Shown in pieces: positions 37,775-49,342 of a stretch of DNA of 64,000 bases. Each line of letters opens with the position of its first letter. The stretch's first letter is position 1. The notes under the pieces are model-generated. The model was not told the DNA's origin. It saw only the letters and a list, made by a program, of their open reading frames with translations, and made no database searches. This DNA is from CAWBRT01 sp963814745 (lineage in GTDB: Bacteria; Acidobacteriota; Terriglobia; Terriglobales; Acidobacteriaceae). The stretch spans positions 310,001 through 374,000 of the forward strand of contig CAWFEA010000001.1 in the NCBI GenBank assembly GCA_963814745.1, given 5' to 3'. The position numbers and the translations under genes are program-made.

Positions 37775-38743
37775 ATGAATTCACTGAGGTCCTCGATGCA
37801 TCAGCGCCGATGCCAATTTGCACTTTTCGCGGCTATTTTCGCCTTGGCGGCCGCCCTGTACACGGCAGTACCCCCGGCGAGAGCGGATCAGCAACCAGAC
37901 TACTCATTCAAAGCCGAAGTCAATGAGGTACAACTCACGTTCGTAGCGACGGACCAGCATAATCGGGACATTGCCACGCTCACTCCAACCGATATCGCGG
38001 TGGTAGATAACGGGACGGTGATCCGCCGCTTCCGCAGCCTGGGCCGCTACCCGCAAAGTAATCTGGAAGTCCTGGTGCTTATTGATGCCAGCCAATCGCT
38101 GGCGCGGCGGTTTTCCGAGGAAATGGCGGAGGCAGCGCAGTTGATTCAAGAGGCGCGATGGAGGCCGGATGATGCGCTGTCCATCATGTCATTCGCCGGC
38201 CTGAAGACGAGCGCCGTCTGTGCTCGCAACTGCCGCGACCTGCCGCCGGCAGCCTGGCTTTCGAAGATTCATGCCGGGGGAGAGACGCCGTTGCTTGATG
38301 CCGTAGTTCTCGGCGTGGAGTTTCTGGCGAAAAATTGCGACTCCACCCGCCGGCCCGTTCTTATCGTCCTCTCCGATGGTCACGACACCATCAGCAGATA
38401 TTCCTTCCGCGATGCCGCCATCGCCGCCATACGGGCCAATGTACCGATTTACACACTCAACACTGGAGGTCCGGAGACCACTGCCTCGGGCGGCGGAGTT
38501 TTGCGGGATATGGCGGTGCTCACGGGAGGCGGCAGTTTCACGCGTGCTCCCGGCGCTTCGTCCGCCTTGGCCGCAATGGTGGAGGAATTACGAAAAGCCT
38601 ATGTGCTCACCTATGCATTGCCAGGCCACGCCGAGGGCTTGCACTCGGTCAGCATTCTTCCCACCACCAACTTCAACCTACGGTTACGCAGCCGCCGGGC
38701 CTACTACTACGCGAGCACCGATTCGAGCGCGCCAAAAGAATAG
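37775..38743 (+). CDS. Secreted VWA-domain protein
   Basis: 322 aa: signal (LFAAIFALAAALYTAVPPARA), a short beta region, and a von Willebrand A domain with the metal-site motif LVLIDASQSLARR (DxSxS) near residue 110 and LIVLSDGHDTISRY. Matches the VWFA-related acidobacterial family domain. Probably periplasmic or surface, binding ligands via MIDAS. A partly deleted copy lies inverted about 0.8 kb away. Confidence 0.82.
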   Translation: MNSLRSSMHQRRCQFALFAAIFALAAALYTAVPPARADQQPDYSFKAEVNEVQLTFVATDQHNRDIATLTPTDIAVVDNGTVIRRFRSLGRYPQSNLEVLVLIDASQSLARRFSEEMAEAAQLIQEARWRPDDALSIMSFAGLKTSAVCARNCRDLPPAAWLSKIHAGGETPLLDAVVLGVEFLAKNCDSTRRPVLIVLSDGHDTISRYSFRDAAIAAIRANVPIYTLNTGGPETTASGGGVLRDMAVLTGGGSFTRAPGASSALAAMVEELRKAYVLTYALPGHAEGLHSVSILPTTNFNLRLRSRRAYYYASTDSSAPKE

Positions 38744-38866
38744 TGAAAAGAGAAATACAGTGAAGATTTGCTTCCGGTGGTTGCGGGCCCAGCGTTTCAA
38801 CTCGGGACAGAAAAGCCTAATCCAAGCGCTACTTCTTTGCGTATCCCAGGAATGACGGGGGGGCTT

Positions 38867-39739
38867 CTACGTATCGGCCCGGTTGCGCACCAAGACCTCG
38901 ACTTCGACCCTCTGGCCGCCGCCTCCCATGGTGATCCCCTTCACCGGAGTCACGTCGGCATAGTCCCGGCCATACGCCAGCGTGATATGGCCGTCTGAGG
39001 GCACGGCATCGTTAGTGGGATCGAAATCCAGCCACCCCGTTCCCGGAACGAATACCGATACCCAGGCGTGCGAAGCCTGGGCTCCCTGATACTTGGAGCC
39101 GCCGCGCAGGTAACCGCTCACGTATCGCGCCGCCAAGCGCAACGAACGAAGCGCGGCGATCATGACATGGGCAAAGTCCTGGCAAACGCCACGCCGATTG
39201 CGCAGCACTTCGACCAGAGGCACGTCGATCGAGGTGGATTCCGGCCGGTAGCGAAATTCGTCGTGAATGCGATGCGTAAGTTCCCGCAGTGCGTCCAATA
39301 ACGGTCGGCCCGGGGTGAAGGTCGGCCGCGCAAATTCAGCAAACTCCGCTCCCGCGAAAGCGAATGGAGAATCAAAAACAAACTCGACTGCTTCGAGGCA
39401 GCCCGCGTCAGCATGGGTCGCGAGGAGGTCGCGTGCTTGCTCCCACGAAAGGAGCACAACCGGAACAACCGTTAGTGCGGCACGGGGCTCGACCTCGACC
39501 ACGCTGGTCGCTTGAATCACCAGGAGATCGTGCGTCTGGAATACTCCGCAGGTTGCGACGTCATTACCAAAATAGTCTTTTCCGTGCAGCAGCACGGCCG
39601 GTTCGGGCTGGACGCGAATGCGGTGCTCGCGGACCTGCTGGTTGGGCAGGATGCGCGGCGTGAGCCGCAGTTCATTGAGGCACTGCGAAACCGGAGATTC
39701 GTAGATGTGACGGGTGATGTGGCTAACCGTGTAGAGCAT
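38867..39739 (-). CDS. Transglutaminase-like protein
   Basis: 290 aa: N-terminal Bact_transglu_N-like domain (YTVSHITRHIYESPVSQCLNELRLTPR) and a transglutaminase core with Cys in RNRRGVCQDFAHVMIAALRSL, His in ASHAWVSVFVPGTGW and Asp in LDFDPTND. ATG 39739 chosen at the N-terminal domain. Third gene of the ATP-grasp/alpha-E/transglutaminase operon, 8 bp after the fusion gene. Such operons are predicted to make or modify peptides; no substrate known here. Confidence 0.87.
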   Translation of the reverse strand: MLYTVSHITRHIYESPVSQCLNELRLTPRILPNQQVREHRIRVQPEPAVLLHGKDYFGNDVATCGVFQTHDLLVIQATSVVEVEPRAALTVVPVVLLSWEQARDLLATHADAGCLEAVEFVFDSPFAFAGAEFAEFARPTFTPGRPLLDALRELTHRIHDEFRYRPESTSIDVPLVEVLRNRRGVCQDFAHVMIAALRSLRLAARYVSGYLRGGSKYQGAQASHAWVSVFVPGTGWLDFDPTNDAVPSDGHITLAYGRDYADVTPVKGITMGGGGQRVEVEVLVRNRADT

Positions 39740-39747
39740 GCGCGCGC

Positions 39748-42273
39748 TCAAGAGGATGATATCAAGCATACGGGCGCCACGTGGCTCAGATAGCGGGCGG
39801 TGAGCGCGTCGGAAAGATCGTGCATGCCCAGCTTGAGTTGCTGGAGGAGGTCGTCCAAAGAGCCGAGGCGGCCCTCGCCATCAGGCCTTGCCAGGTCGGA
39901 TACCTGCGCCATGCGAACCGCCGCGAGCGCCTGCAAGACGAACAGTTCCTCAAGCGGTTGGATGCCAGAGTCGGTGGGTTGCGGCAATTTTTCGATTTGG
40001 GTGAGAAGGGCCGCCAACTGGAACCCAACCGAGCGCGGATTGGACTCGTCGGTCAGCAGAAGTTCCAGCACCAGATCGGCGCGCAGGGTGGTGAGATAAC
40101 GGGTGCGGTAGGTGATCGCGCTATCGGCGATGTGAAGCAACATTTGCAGATAGAGTTCGACGTCGGTGGAAGTTTCGGCTACGGAGGAGTGCAGCAATTC
40201 CACGGTCTGCACGGTCCGCTCCAAGCGGCGTCCAATTTCGAGAAAGCTCCATCCCTGCCCCCTGGTAGTGTTTTCCATCAGCAAGCCGGAGAGCGCCGAA
40301 AGGGTGACGATAACCCGATCGAGAAGATTGGTTTCGCCGAGGCGCCGCTGGTTGTCATCTCCGGGAACAGCTCTGGCGAAGTCGCTCTCAATCGCCTGCA
40401 ACACCCGCCAGGTATCCGGCGAAAGCCGCTCCCGCAAGTGCCAGAAGGCCCGGCGCATGGCCTTGAGATTCCAGCCGATGCTGGAAGAACGCGTCCGGTC
40501 GAACACCATTTGGGAGAGCAGGCGCCGGACCCGCCATAGTTGTTCGCCCAGCGAAATGCCGGAAATCTCGCGGGGCAAATGCTCCAGCTCCGTCAGCAGG
40601 CGCACCACGGTATCGATGGAAGCGTGACGGCCGAAATCTTCTTCACCGGAGAGCGCGGGCACGAGCGCCCGCACCAGCCGTACGTGGGCCTCCACGCGCT
40701 CGGCGTATCGGCCGAGCCAGAAGAAGTTCTCCGCAACCCTGCTCGGCAGATTAGGCCCGCTGAGGTTGGCGCCGCTCGATGGGAGTACCGGCTGCGAGAT
40801 CAGCGCGGATTCCTCGGGGCTTCCGCCAAGCACCCAGGTATCTTTGCTGCCGCCGTCGAACTCGAGGGAAGCGAGCAGGGAAGCGCCATCCGGGGAGACG
40901 CGAGTGAAACCGCCGGGCAGTACGATGTAGGACTGTCCATCCCAGGCGGCAAACACCCTGAGCACAATCTGCTGCGGCCGAAAGCCGCTTTCGGTGCGTA
41001 CCGGGGTGGTGGAAAGAGCCAGCTGTTCCTGCGCCGTGAACTGCTCCGGTTGCGCTTCGATGCGATGAAGCAGCTCCTCGCGCGCCCGGGCGCTCAAAGA
41101 TGCCGGGAAAACCGGACCCCGGCCGGAGGCCGGAAAGGCTGGCTTGATTAGCAGTTGGTCGAGGTGTTCAAGCACATAACGCCGAGCTTCTTCTTGCCCG
41201 CACCACCACGTGGCAAGCGAGGGCATCAGCAATTCCTCTGCCCGCAGCCGCCGACAGAGGTTAGAGAGGAATGGCAGGTGCGCGGGCATCTCAAGCAATC
41301 CGGCGCCAAGCGCATTGTCGAGGGCGACCGTGCCGCTGCGCACGGCCTGCACCAGGCCGGGAACACCCTGCGAGGCGTCGCCGCCCATCTCCAAGGGATC
41401 GCACAAATTGTGGTCCACGCGGAGCACGATCAGGTCCACCGCCTCGAGGCCGGCGAGCGTCTTTAGATAAACGCGGTTGTCGCGCGCCGCCAGGTCGGTG
41501 CCTTCGACCAGCGGAAAGCCCCAGTAACCGGCCAGCAAAGAGTCCTCGAAGTAGCTCTTGTGGTTGGGCCCAGCCGTCAGCAATACGACCCGCGGATTGG
41601 CGCGGTAGCGCGCCGCCAGGTTCAGCAGGGCGTTCCGCCGCGCGTCGAAAAAACTCCCGAGGCGCCGCACCGGGTTTTGCCGGAAAATATCGGGCAAACA
41701 GCGCGCGCTTACCAGCCGGTTCTCAAGGGTGTAACCAATCCCTGGCTGCGTCTGGGTGTGATCGGCGAGCACCCGCCAGCGTCCATCGGGCGCGCGCCCC
41801 AAATCCGCGGCATAAGTTTGCAGGAAAACTCCGCCCGAGGGCGCAATGGCGTGACAAGGGCGCAAAAAACGAGGGTTGGCAAAGAGCAACGCGGGCGGGA
41901 AATGTCCTTCGCTGAGAAGTCGCCGCTCCCCGTAGAGGTCCATCAGGATGGCATTGAGCAGCCCGGCCCTCTGCGTGACCGCTCCTTCAATCTGTGCCCA
42001 CTCCGACTCGGCGAGCACGAGAGGCAGCGGGTCTACAGGGGTATGACTCGCTTTACCTTGCAGTTCGCCGCCGGCGGCAGAGAAACCTCTGGCTTGGATG
42101 AGTTGCTGGCCGTGTTGCCAGCAGCGGCTGAGTTCGCGAAAACCCATCCGGCCAACGGCGACAGCCAGCTTTCTCCAGTGGCGCCGCGGGAAACCGGATG
42201 CCCTTTGTGCCTCGTCCCAGTGGCCTTCCATGGAGGCATAGCGGACTTCGCTTCCGTTCGACTCGACCGGCAT
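39748..42273 (-). CDS. Circularly permuted type 2 ATP-grasp / alpha-E domain fusion
   Basis: 841 aa. Residues about 1-490 are a circularly permuted ATP-grasp (DUF404/407) with LVLAESEWAQIEGAVTQRAGLLNAILMDLYGERRLL, TAGPNHKSYFEDSLLAGYWGFPLVEGTDL and KPAFPASGRGPVF; residues about 510-841 are an alpha-E helical domain (AENFFWLGRYAERVEAHVRLVRAL). Predicted peptide or amide ligase. ATG 42273 preferred; a TTG at 42291 overlaps the upstream stop. Intact, unlike the separate pair upstream. Confidence 0.88.
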   Translation of the reverse strand: MPVESNGSEVRYASMEGHWDEAQRASGFPRRHWRKLAVAVGRMGFRELSRCWQHGQQLIQARGFSAAGGELQGKASHTPVDPLPLVLAESEWAQIEGAVTQRAGLLNAILMDLYGERRLLSEGHFPPALLFANPRFLRPCHAIAPSGGVFLQTYAADLGRAPDGRWRVLADHTQTQPGIGYTLENRLVSARCLPDIFRQNPVRRLGSFFDARRNALLNLAARYRANPRVVLLTAGPNHKSYFEDSLLAGYWGFPLVEGTDLAARDNRVYLKTLAGLEAVDLIVLRVDHNLCDPLEMGGDASQGVPGLVQAVRSGTVALDNALGAGLLEMPAHLPFLSNLCRRLRAEELLMPSLATWWCGQEEARRYVLEHLDQLLIKPAFPASGRGPVFPASLSARAREELLHRIEAQPEQFTAQEQLALSTTPVRTESGFRPQQIVLRVFAAWDGQSYIVLPGGFTRVSPDGASLLASLEFDGGSKDTWVLGGSPEESALISQPVLPSSGANLSGPNLPSRVAENFFWLGRYAERVEAHVRLVRALVPALSGEEDFGRHASIDTVVRLLTELEHLPREISGISLGEQLWRVRRLLSQMVFDRTRSSSIGWNLKAMRRAFWHLRERLSPDTWRVLQAIESDFARAVPGDDNQRRLGETNLLDRVIVTLSALSGLLMENTTRGQGWSFLEIGRRLERTVQTVELLHSSVAETSTDVELYLQMLLHIADSAITYRTRYLTTLRADLVLELLLTDESNPRSVGFQLAALLTQIEKLPQPTDSGIQPLEELFVLQALAAVRMAQVSDLARPDGEGRLGSLDDLLQQLKLGMHDLSDALTARYLSHVAPVCLISSS

Positions 42274-42287
42274 TGACGAAGTCTCGC

Positions 42288-43205
42288 TCAACGCGGCCCC
42301 CGAGTGGCGAATTCTTCGGCAACTCCGCGGCCAAGGCGGGCAACAGTCATTTCGTGGCGGAGGGTCACTTCGCTGGGGCTTACCAGGCCGGAGACCGGAG
42401 CGGCCGAAGCCGGTTCGCGGGCTGCCGCCAGCGGGATATGCCCCTCACCGGTGAGCATGCCCGAAGTCGGATCGAGACCGATCCAACCTGCTCCCGGTAT
42501 ATAGGTTTCGGCCCAGGCATGCAGGCCGACAAAATCCTTATCCGGTTGCACAGCGCCTTCCGCCGGCTGCACCTCGGGCGTGAGCTGGATCAGATAGCCC
42601 GAGACGAACTGCGCCGCCAGTCCCAGGTGACGCAAAGTCTGCACCAGCAGCCAGCCCGAATCACGGCAGGATCCGCTGGCCGTGGCCAGCGTTTCTTCCA
42701 CGGTCCGCACCCCGGGCTCCGTCCGGACCAGGTAACGGATCTCGTTCTCGATCCGCCGATTGAGGTTGACCAGAAACTCGACGGTTGAACTTTCGCTGCG
42801 GTCAATGGAGGCCACAAATGCCGCCAAGCGCGGCCCGGCTGGATCGTTCGCCAGATAAGGCGCCAGCTCTTGCTGCTCCCAGGCCTGGTAGCGAAAGGGA
42901 TATTTTTCGGCGTAGGCTTCGAGGTAGAAGTCAAAAGGATTGATGGCCGCGATATCGGCCACCATATCCACCTCAAGCAAGAAATGGCGCGTCTGGTTGG
43001 GAAAGATCATGCGGGCCAGAAAATTGCCGTGGGGATCCTGTTGCCAGTTGATGCAATGATCTTCCGGCTCGACGCGCAGCGAGTAACTCAGCACGGGCGT
43101 GCGGCAGTGCGGCGCAGGGCGCAGGCGCACGATTTGCGGTAAAAGCGTGACCAGCCGGTCGTAATCGTAAATGGTCTTATGATGCAGCGCAACGCGAATG
43201 CCCAT
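42288..43205 (-). CDS. Transglutaminase-like protein
   Basis: 305 aa beginning MGIRVALHHKTIYDYDRLV (Bact_transglu_N), with Cys in ATASGSCRDSGWLLVQTLRHLGLAAQFVSGYL, His in GLHAWAETYIPGAGWIGLDPTSG and the Asp following. Corresponds to the N-terminal part of larger DUF2126 transglutaminases. Start ATG 43205 lies inside the 3' end of the broken alpha-E gene, so they were translationally linked. Confidence 0.88.
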   Translation of the reverse strand: MGIRVALHHKTIYDYDRLVTLLPQIVRLRPAPHCRTPVLSYSLRVEPEDHCINWQQDPHGNFLARMIFPNQTRHFLLEVDMVADIAAINPFDFYLEAYAEKYPFRYQAWEQQELAPYLANDPAGPRLAAFVASIDRSESSTVEFLVNLNRRIENEIRYLVRTEPGVRTVEETLATASGSCRDSGWLLVQTLRHLGLAAQFVSGYLIQLTPEVQPAEGAVQPDKDFVGLHAWAETYIPGAGWIGLDPTSGMLTGEGHIPLAAAREPASAAPVSGLVSPSEVTLRHEMTVARLGRGVAEEFATRGPR

Positions 43206-44203
43206 CAACTGTTGTCTGCTGCGGCAGCCGGTCCTGGATTGCCGGCGCCATGGCAAAAAAGTCGTTGGCAGTGCTGTCGCCGATGACATTCATCTTAACC
43301 TGCAACCCGTCGAGGTACTCGTGAATCCCGCTTGCAGGATGATGCGATCCACGGAGGTGAAATCGAATTCGGCGCGCAGGGTCCCCATCAACTGCTCGGA
43401 ACGGATAGCTGAAAGCTGCCCATGGGCGTGCCGGTGATGGCGTGCAGCGATTCGTCGGCGCCCTGGATGCAATGGTGGATGGCGCGCGGGAATTCCCGGT
43501 CGATCACCAGGAACTCCACAATATCGCGCGGAGAAATCCGGCCGTACTTCTTGCGATACATTTCGAATCCGCTGACCGACTTCAGTACCGCCGCCCAGTG
43601 CAGATCGTCATAGGGCGTGCCCACGCTGTTGCCGAAGGCAGCAGCATGAAATATTTCACGTCGAGAATGCGGGAGGTCTTGTCGGCGCGCTCCATCAGCT
43701 TGCCCCAGCCGCACGAAATGCCAGGCCTCGTTGTGGCTCATGGTGGCGTCGGTAATGCCCTGAAACAGGTGGCAGCCGAGGCGGATATTGCGCAACAACT
43801 CGGGCAAGCCACTCCGGCTCCGGCATACGCCGCGCTGAGCCTGGATCTGCAGGTACATGCTGTTGACCTGCTCCCACATCTCCGAGGAGATGGTCTCGCG
43901 CACGCGAGCGGGCATTTTCCCGCGCCGCCCGCAGGCAGGAGAAGATCGAATTGGGATTGTCGGCGTCGAGGGCCAGAAACTGAATCACGTTGGCTGCGTG
44001 GCCTCGCCGTAACGTTTCGCGGAAGACTTCGGCGTCCCCGCTGGTATCGATGAGGGGCTGCCACTGGTGCGCCGGCTCGAGCGGCAGGTCCAGTTGCAGG
44101 TGGAGATTGACGCCGATGAAGCGCGCGACGTTTTCCGCGCGTTCGATGTAGCGCGCCATCCAGTAGACCGAGTCGGCCACGCGGCTCAGCAGCGGGCCGG
44201 GTT

Positions 44204-44214
<11 letters not shown>
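43177..44214 (-). pseudogene. Alpha-E domain protein, multiple frameshifts
   Basis: Pieces in all three frames line up into one alpha-E protein: LLSRVADSVYWMARYIERAENVARF (44190), VRETISSEMWEQVNSMYLQIQA (43905), LPELLRNIRLGCHLFQGITDATMSHNEAW, EFLVIDREFPRAIHHC, LMGTLRAEFDFTSVDRIILQAG and the end VKMNVIGDSTANDFFAMAP. At least five frame changes are needed, but no stop codons or obvious loss of residues within pieces. Confidence 0.75.
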
Positions 44215-45680
<1,466 letters not shown>

Positions 45681-45860
45681 GGCGAGCCTCCCGAAGCAAT
45701 CAGAATAGCTCTAATTATTACAAACCGCCCAGCCGTCCACTTATCGAAAGATCTTATCGCGTCTATCAAGGAAAGCAACCAGAGCGGACCTAACGGCGGG
45801 GCCCGTAGGCAAGGGGCGTAAGACCGCTCCCCGAATATCCATCTGAGCTGTTCACTCTAT

Positions 45861-47126
45861 ATGAGCAGGAGAGCGCTTAGGATAATCTGCCCTCACAATG
45901 GGAAAATTGCTTGCCTTTCGCACCACGGTAAACAGAATCACGTGGTTGTTCCTGATGCCGGCCGCAATTTGCTGGGCGGGCAGGCCGTGACGACAAGTAT
46001 GGCCGGGCGCAGTTCGCTGGTGCTTTTCCTGATGGGTGTGGCTGTCAATGCCCGCTTTGGCGGCCTTGGTTCCGGAACCATTACCACCCTGCTTGGTATC
46101 CTTGTAAATTGGCCGTTTCTCATACGCCCGGTGCCTGTCGGCAATCTGCGAATAGAAGCCTTCCGGTTAGTTCTGTTTCTGGCCATGGCCGGTTTCTTGA
46201 ACTGGCAAATCTTCGACTGGAAGCAGAAGTGGCGTGAACTAAGAACCGAGAAGGCCAGGGTGCAGTTGTCGGAAGAAAACCTTCGCAAGACGGCGGATTC
46301 GAGTTGACCTTCCTGCGAAGCCAGCAGCCGTGTACGGTCAAGTCGGATCCGGATCAAATGGGGGAGGCGCTGCTGAACCTGTGTGTCAACGCGCGCGACG
46401 CCATGCCGGAAGGCGGCAAACTGACCATCGAGACGGATTCCGTTCGTTTGGAAAACACCAGGGAATATCCCTCGCTCACTCCGGGACAGTACGCGAGATT
46501 GGTGGTTGCAGACACCGGCACTGGTATGACCAAAGAGGTTCAGGGCCGGATATTCGAGCCATTCTTTACGACCAAAGAGGTGGGAAAGGGAACCGGGCTG
46601 GGCCTGGCGATGGTTTACGGCTTCGTCGAGCAGAGCGGAGGATGCATTCGGGTTAGCAGCGAACCGGGCCATGGCACTACCTTTCAACTCTACTTCCCCG
46701 CTGTTGAAGAAAAGGTTGGGCCGCACCGGATACCTGAGGTGAAACGAACAGACGGACAAGGCGAGACGATCCTGGTGGTGGAAGACGAAGATGCGGTGCG
46801 GGAAGTGGTAGTCAGCCATCTGGAGAAGCAGGGTTACGAAGTAATCCAGGCAGCCAATGGAGCGGAGGGCTTGCAAGCCGCAGGTCAGCACGCTGGAAAA
46901 ATCCACCTTCTGCTCACGGATATCATCATGCCCAAAATGAACGGCGTACAGTTGGCGCGGGCGCTTCGCAAGAGCCGCTCTGAAATAGCCGTCGTCTACA
47001 TGTCGGGGTACGCAGATCGGACGAAGGAAGCCGCCGTGGAGGCCGCGGGGATTTTGCTGGAGAAAGCCGTTCTCCCGGCAAGACCTTTTAGAGCGGGTAC
47101 GCCGGGCCATCCGTCCTTTGGTATAG
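45861..47126 (+). pseudogene. Hybrid histidine kinase remnant with internal deletion
   Basis: The N-terminal part (to 46307) is a membrane sensor (VLFLMGVAVNARFGGLGSGT, DUF4118-like, plus a start of a coiled coil); it then stops. From 46304 a second frame enters in mid-HATPase_c (LLNLCVNARDAMPEGGKLTIET, DTGTGMTKEV, GTGLGLAMVYGFVEQSGG) followed by a receiver domain (ILVVEDEDAVREVV, LLTDIIMPKMNG). PAS and HisKA are missing. Near 47060 an extra A in AAA shifts the end; restored it reads KPFSRQDLLERVRRAI. Confidence 0.75.
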
Positions 47127-47308
47127 TAGCGATAATCTTGGTCTTCGCCGCCACCAGGGCCTTTTTTTCGCGGTAACGCGGGCGGCGGCATCCAGGCGCG
47201 CCGTTATCAGCATCTCTCTTCAGAGTAGATCGGAAGAGTCGAAGGCACAGACATTCCGCGGATTGTGCCCGGAATACTGGAATCTTGACGAATGCGCACA
47301 TAGCCACT

Positions 47309-48598
47309 ATGGGTGTTCCTGAAAAAAATAACCGCGCTTTTGTCGGTACGGCAATCGTGATCGTGGTCGGCGTCCTGGCGACAACGCTGGCACAACCGCA
47401 AGTTCTGGCGCGCATTCCTCTGCAAAACCTTTTGAAGAATGAGCTGCACGTCGACCGGACGGCCAATGCCGCCTTCTTCTTCTGGGCAGGTCTGGCTTGG
47501 TATTTCAAGCCATTCGCGGGAATCCTCACCGATGCCTTCCCGATCTTTGGCAGTCGCCGCAAGAATTACATTCTGATCAGCACAATCCTGTGCACCCTTT
47601 CGTGGGTTGGATTGTATTTCACGCCTTATGAATACAGTAAGCTGCTCTGGGCCTGCATCGTCATCAACCTTTTCATGGTGGTGGCGAGTACGGTGATTGG
47701 CGGCTACATGGTCGAGGTGGCGCAAGCAATTTCCGCCTCGGGGCGGCTTACGGCAATTCGGGAGTTCGTCCAGCAAGCGACCGGCATTATCACCGGGCCC
47801 AGCGCCGGCTACCTGGCGAGCATTGCTTTCGGCTGGACCGCCGCGGCCTGTGGTGGAGTGATGTTTCTACTCTTGCCGGCGACCATCCTCTTTCTCCACG
47901 AGCAACGAAAGAGAATCGATTCCCGCGAACTGCTGGAGAACGCCGGCAAGCAATTGGTCAATATCGGCGCGGCAAAGACGATGTGGGCGGCTGTCGGGTT
48001 GATGGCACTGTTCTATATCGCCCCCGGTTTTTCGACCGCAATTTTTTACCGGCAGCAGAACGAAATGCATCTGGCGACCCAGGCACAAGGCTTTTTGCAA
48101 CTCGTTGCTGCGATCTGCGGAGTGCTGGCGGCGGTGGCATACGGTTATATCTGCCGGCATCTTAAACTTCGCGGCTTGCTTCTCTGGTGTCTGACGATTG
48201 CTACGGTGGCCAACCTCGGATATCTGTTCTATTCCTCGTTTCCCAGGGCACGGTTGATCGACGGCGTCAACGGCTTTGGTTATACGCTGGCCGAGTTGGC
48301 GCTGATGGATCTTGCGATTCGCGCGACCCCCGCAGGTAGCGAAGGCCTGGGCTTTTCGCTGATGATGAGCGTCCGCAATCTTGCCCTCTATGGAACCGAC
48401 TGGATCGGGGCGAAACTGCTTGAGCAATATCACGTAAGCTTCAATTCCCTGGTATTGCTGAACTCCGCAACTACGCTGCTTGCGGTTCCGCTCGTGCTGT
48501 TGCTTCCAAGAATTCTGGTGAGCAAGACGGATGCGACGGGGTACCGGGAACATTCCGTCGCAAGCACAGGGGTCGAGGAAGCAACACCATCCGCCTGA
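47309..48598 (+). CDS. MFS transporter (folate/biopterin BT1-like)
   Basis: 429-aa membrane protein with 12 predicted helices. LARIPLQNLLKNELHVDR and AWYFKPFAGILTDAFPIFGSRRKNYILIS resemble the BT1 folate/biopterin transporter branch of MFS. Substrate unknown. ATG 47309 chosen; TTG 47285 is in frame. The gene follows the kinase remnant, with an adapter-like 12-mer in the gap. Confidence 0.75.
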   Translation: MGVPEKNNRAFVGTAIVIVVGVLATTLAQPQVLARIPLQNLLKNELHVDRTANAAFFFWAGLAWYFKPFAGILTDAFPIFGSRRKNYILISTILCTLSWVGLYFTPYEYSKLLWACIVINLFMVVASTVIGGYMVEVAQAISASGRLTAIREFVQQATGIITGPSAGYLASIAFGWTAAACGGVMFLLLPATILFLHEQRKRIDSRELLENAGKQLVNIGAAKTMWAAVGLMALFYIAPGFSTAIFYRQQNEMHLATQAQGFLQLVAAICGVLAAVAYGYICRHLKLRGLLLWCLTIATVANLGYLFYSSFPRARLIDGVNGFGYTLAELALMDLAIRATPAGSEGLGFSLMMSVRNLALYGTDWIGAKLLEQYHVSFNSLVLLNSATTLLAVPLVLLLPRILVSKTDATGYREHSVASTGVEEATPSA

Positions 48599-48633
48599 GC
48601 AGAAGGGCCGACGGCTTGGAGCAGCGGCGGCGG

Positions 48634-49000
48634 CGGGCCAGCTCCCAAGAAGCGCGGCACACCGGACTTCTCCTTCAATGCCAACCCCAATACCGGCGTC
48701 TTTGTTTATGACTCCACACCATACGATGGCGAGAGCGGCTGGTGGATTATCGGTGGACCCAGCGTGGCCACACCTGCGCTGGCCGGAATCGTAAATCTGA
48801 CGGGCTCATTCAACACCGACAGCTTCAACGAACTGGTGGAGGTCTACAGTATCTGCCCCGGTAGCGGCCTTTCAACCAAGTGCCTCAACTCCGGTGAGTT
48901 CCGCGACATTACATCCGGCCGTGCCGGAACCCATAGCGCCGCAACCGGATGGGACTTCACGACTGGTCTGGGCAGCAGTCAGGGGCTCTCCGGGAAATAG
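48634..49000 (+). pseudogene. C-terminal remnant of an S53 (sedolisin) peptidase
   Basis: One frame reads GTPDFSFNANPNTGVFVYDS, IIGGPSVATPALAGIVN, FRDITSGRAG and GWDFTTGLGSSQG, matching the end of kumamolisin-type peptidases: the catalytic serine region (usually GGTSxxxP, here GGPSVATP with Thr to Pro) and the calcium site. No signal, pro-domain or catalytic Glu/Asp part remains. Confidence 0.72.
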
Positions 49001-49093
49001 CTGCCCCTACTTGCCAGAGAGACTCAAAGCAACAGGTTCTCATGAATAGAATGCACCATCAAACCCTGGGATTAAACATCCAGGCAAAAGAGT

Positions 49094-49112
49094 AATGGCG
49101 CGCCCTGAGAGA
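49094..49112 (+). repeat. Left attachment site core (attL-type)
   Basis: 19-bp core AATGGCGCGCCCTGAGAGA, identical to 62575-62593 inside tRNA-Arg. Marks the left edge of the island. To its left is chromosome-like sequence; to its right is the coding continuation of the recombinase. Confidence 0.82.
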
Positions 49113-49200
49113 CGATTTCAGAACTCTCCTGATTGACCCTGGGATGCCAACCCTGTATCCGGCCCCATTTGAGAACTTCATGTCAGCGGTTGACGCGTAG
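49111..49200 (+). other. Displaced 3' coding end of the serine recombinase
   Basis: Joined through the 19-bp core in the same frame as the recombinase, this segment reads DDFRTLLIDPGMP...FMSAVDA and stops with TAG at 49198-49200. In the circular element the recombinase would be about 507 aa with this tail; in the integrated form the tail is replaced by DSNSRPTDS from the tRNA gene. Confidence 0.68.
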
Positions 49201-49342
49201 GGGAATCATCACTCAAGTACCCGCTCCGAGAACGTCGAACGCGTCGAAGCTTTGAAGTTTGCGCGCACGAACTATTGTCGTCACAAATCGGAGCGGGATA
49301 ACATACCAAGCAAGATTCCACGCCCACGGAGACGTTCAAAGA

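Noticed and set aside
49113..49138. Extended tRNA similarity beyond the 19-bp core at the left site (TTC-GAACTC-CC)
   Set aside because: Needs several gaps; the segment is better explained as the recombinase C-terminal coding sequence.
49201..49220. Degenerate CRISPR repeat fragment (16 of 20 matches to repeat positions 14-33)
   Set aside because: A match this loose is expected about once in 64 kb by chance; its place near the array is suggestive but not enough.
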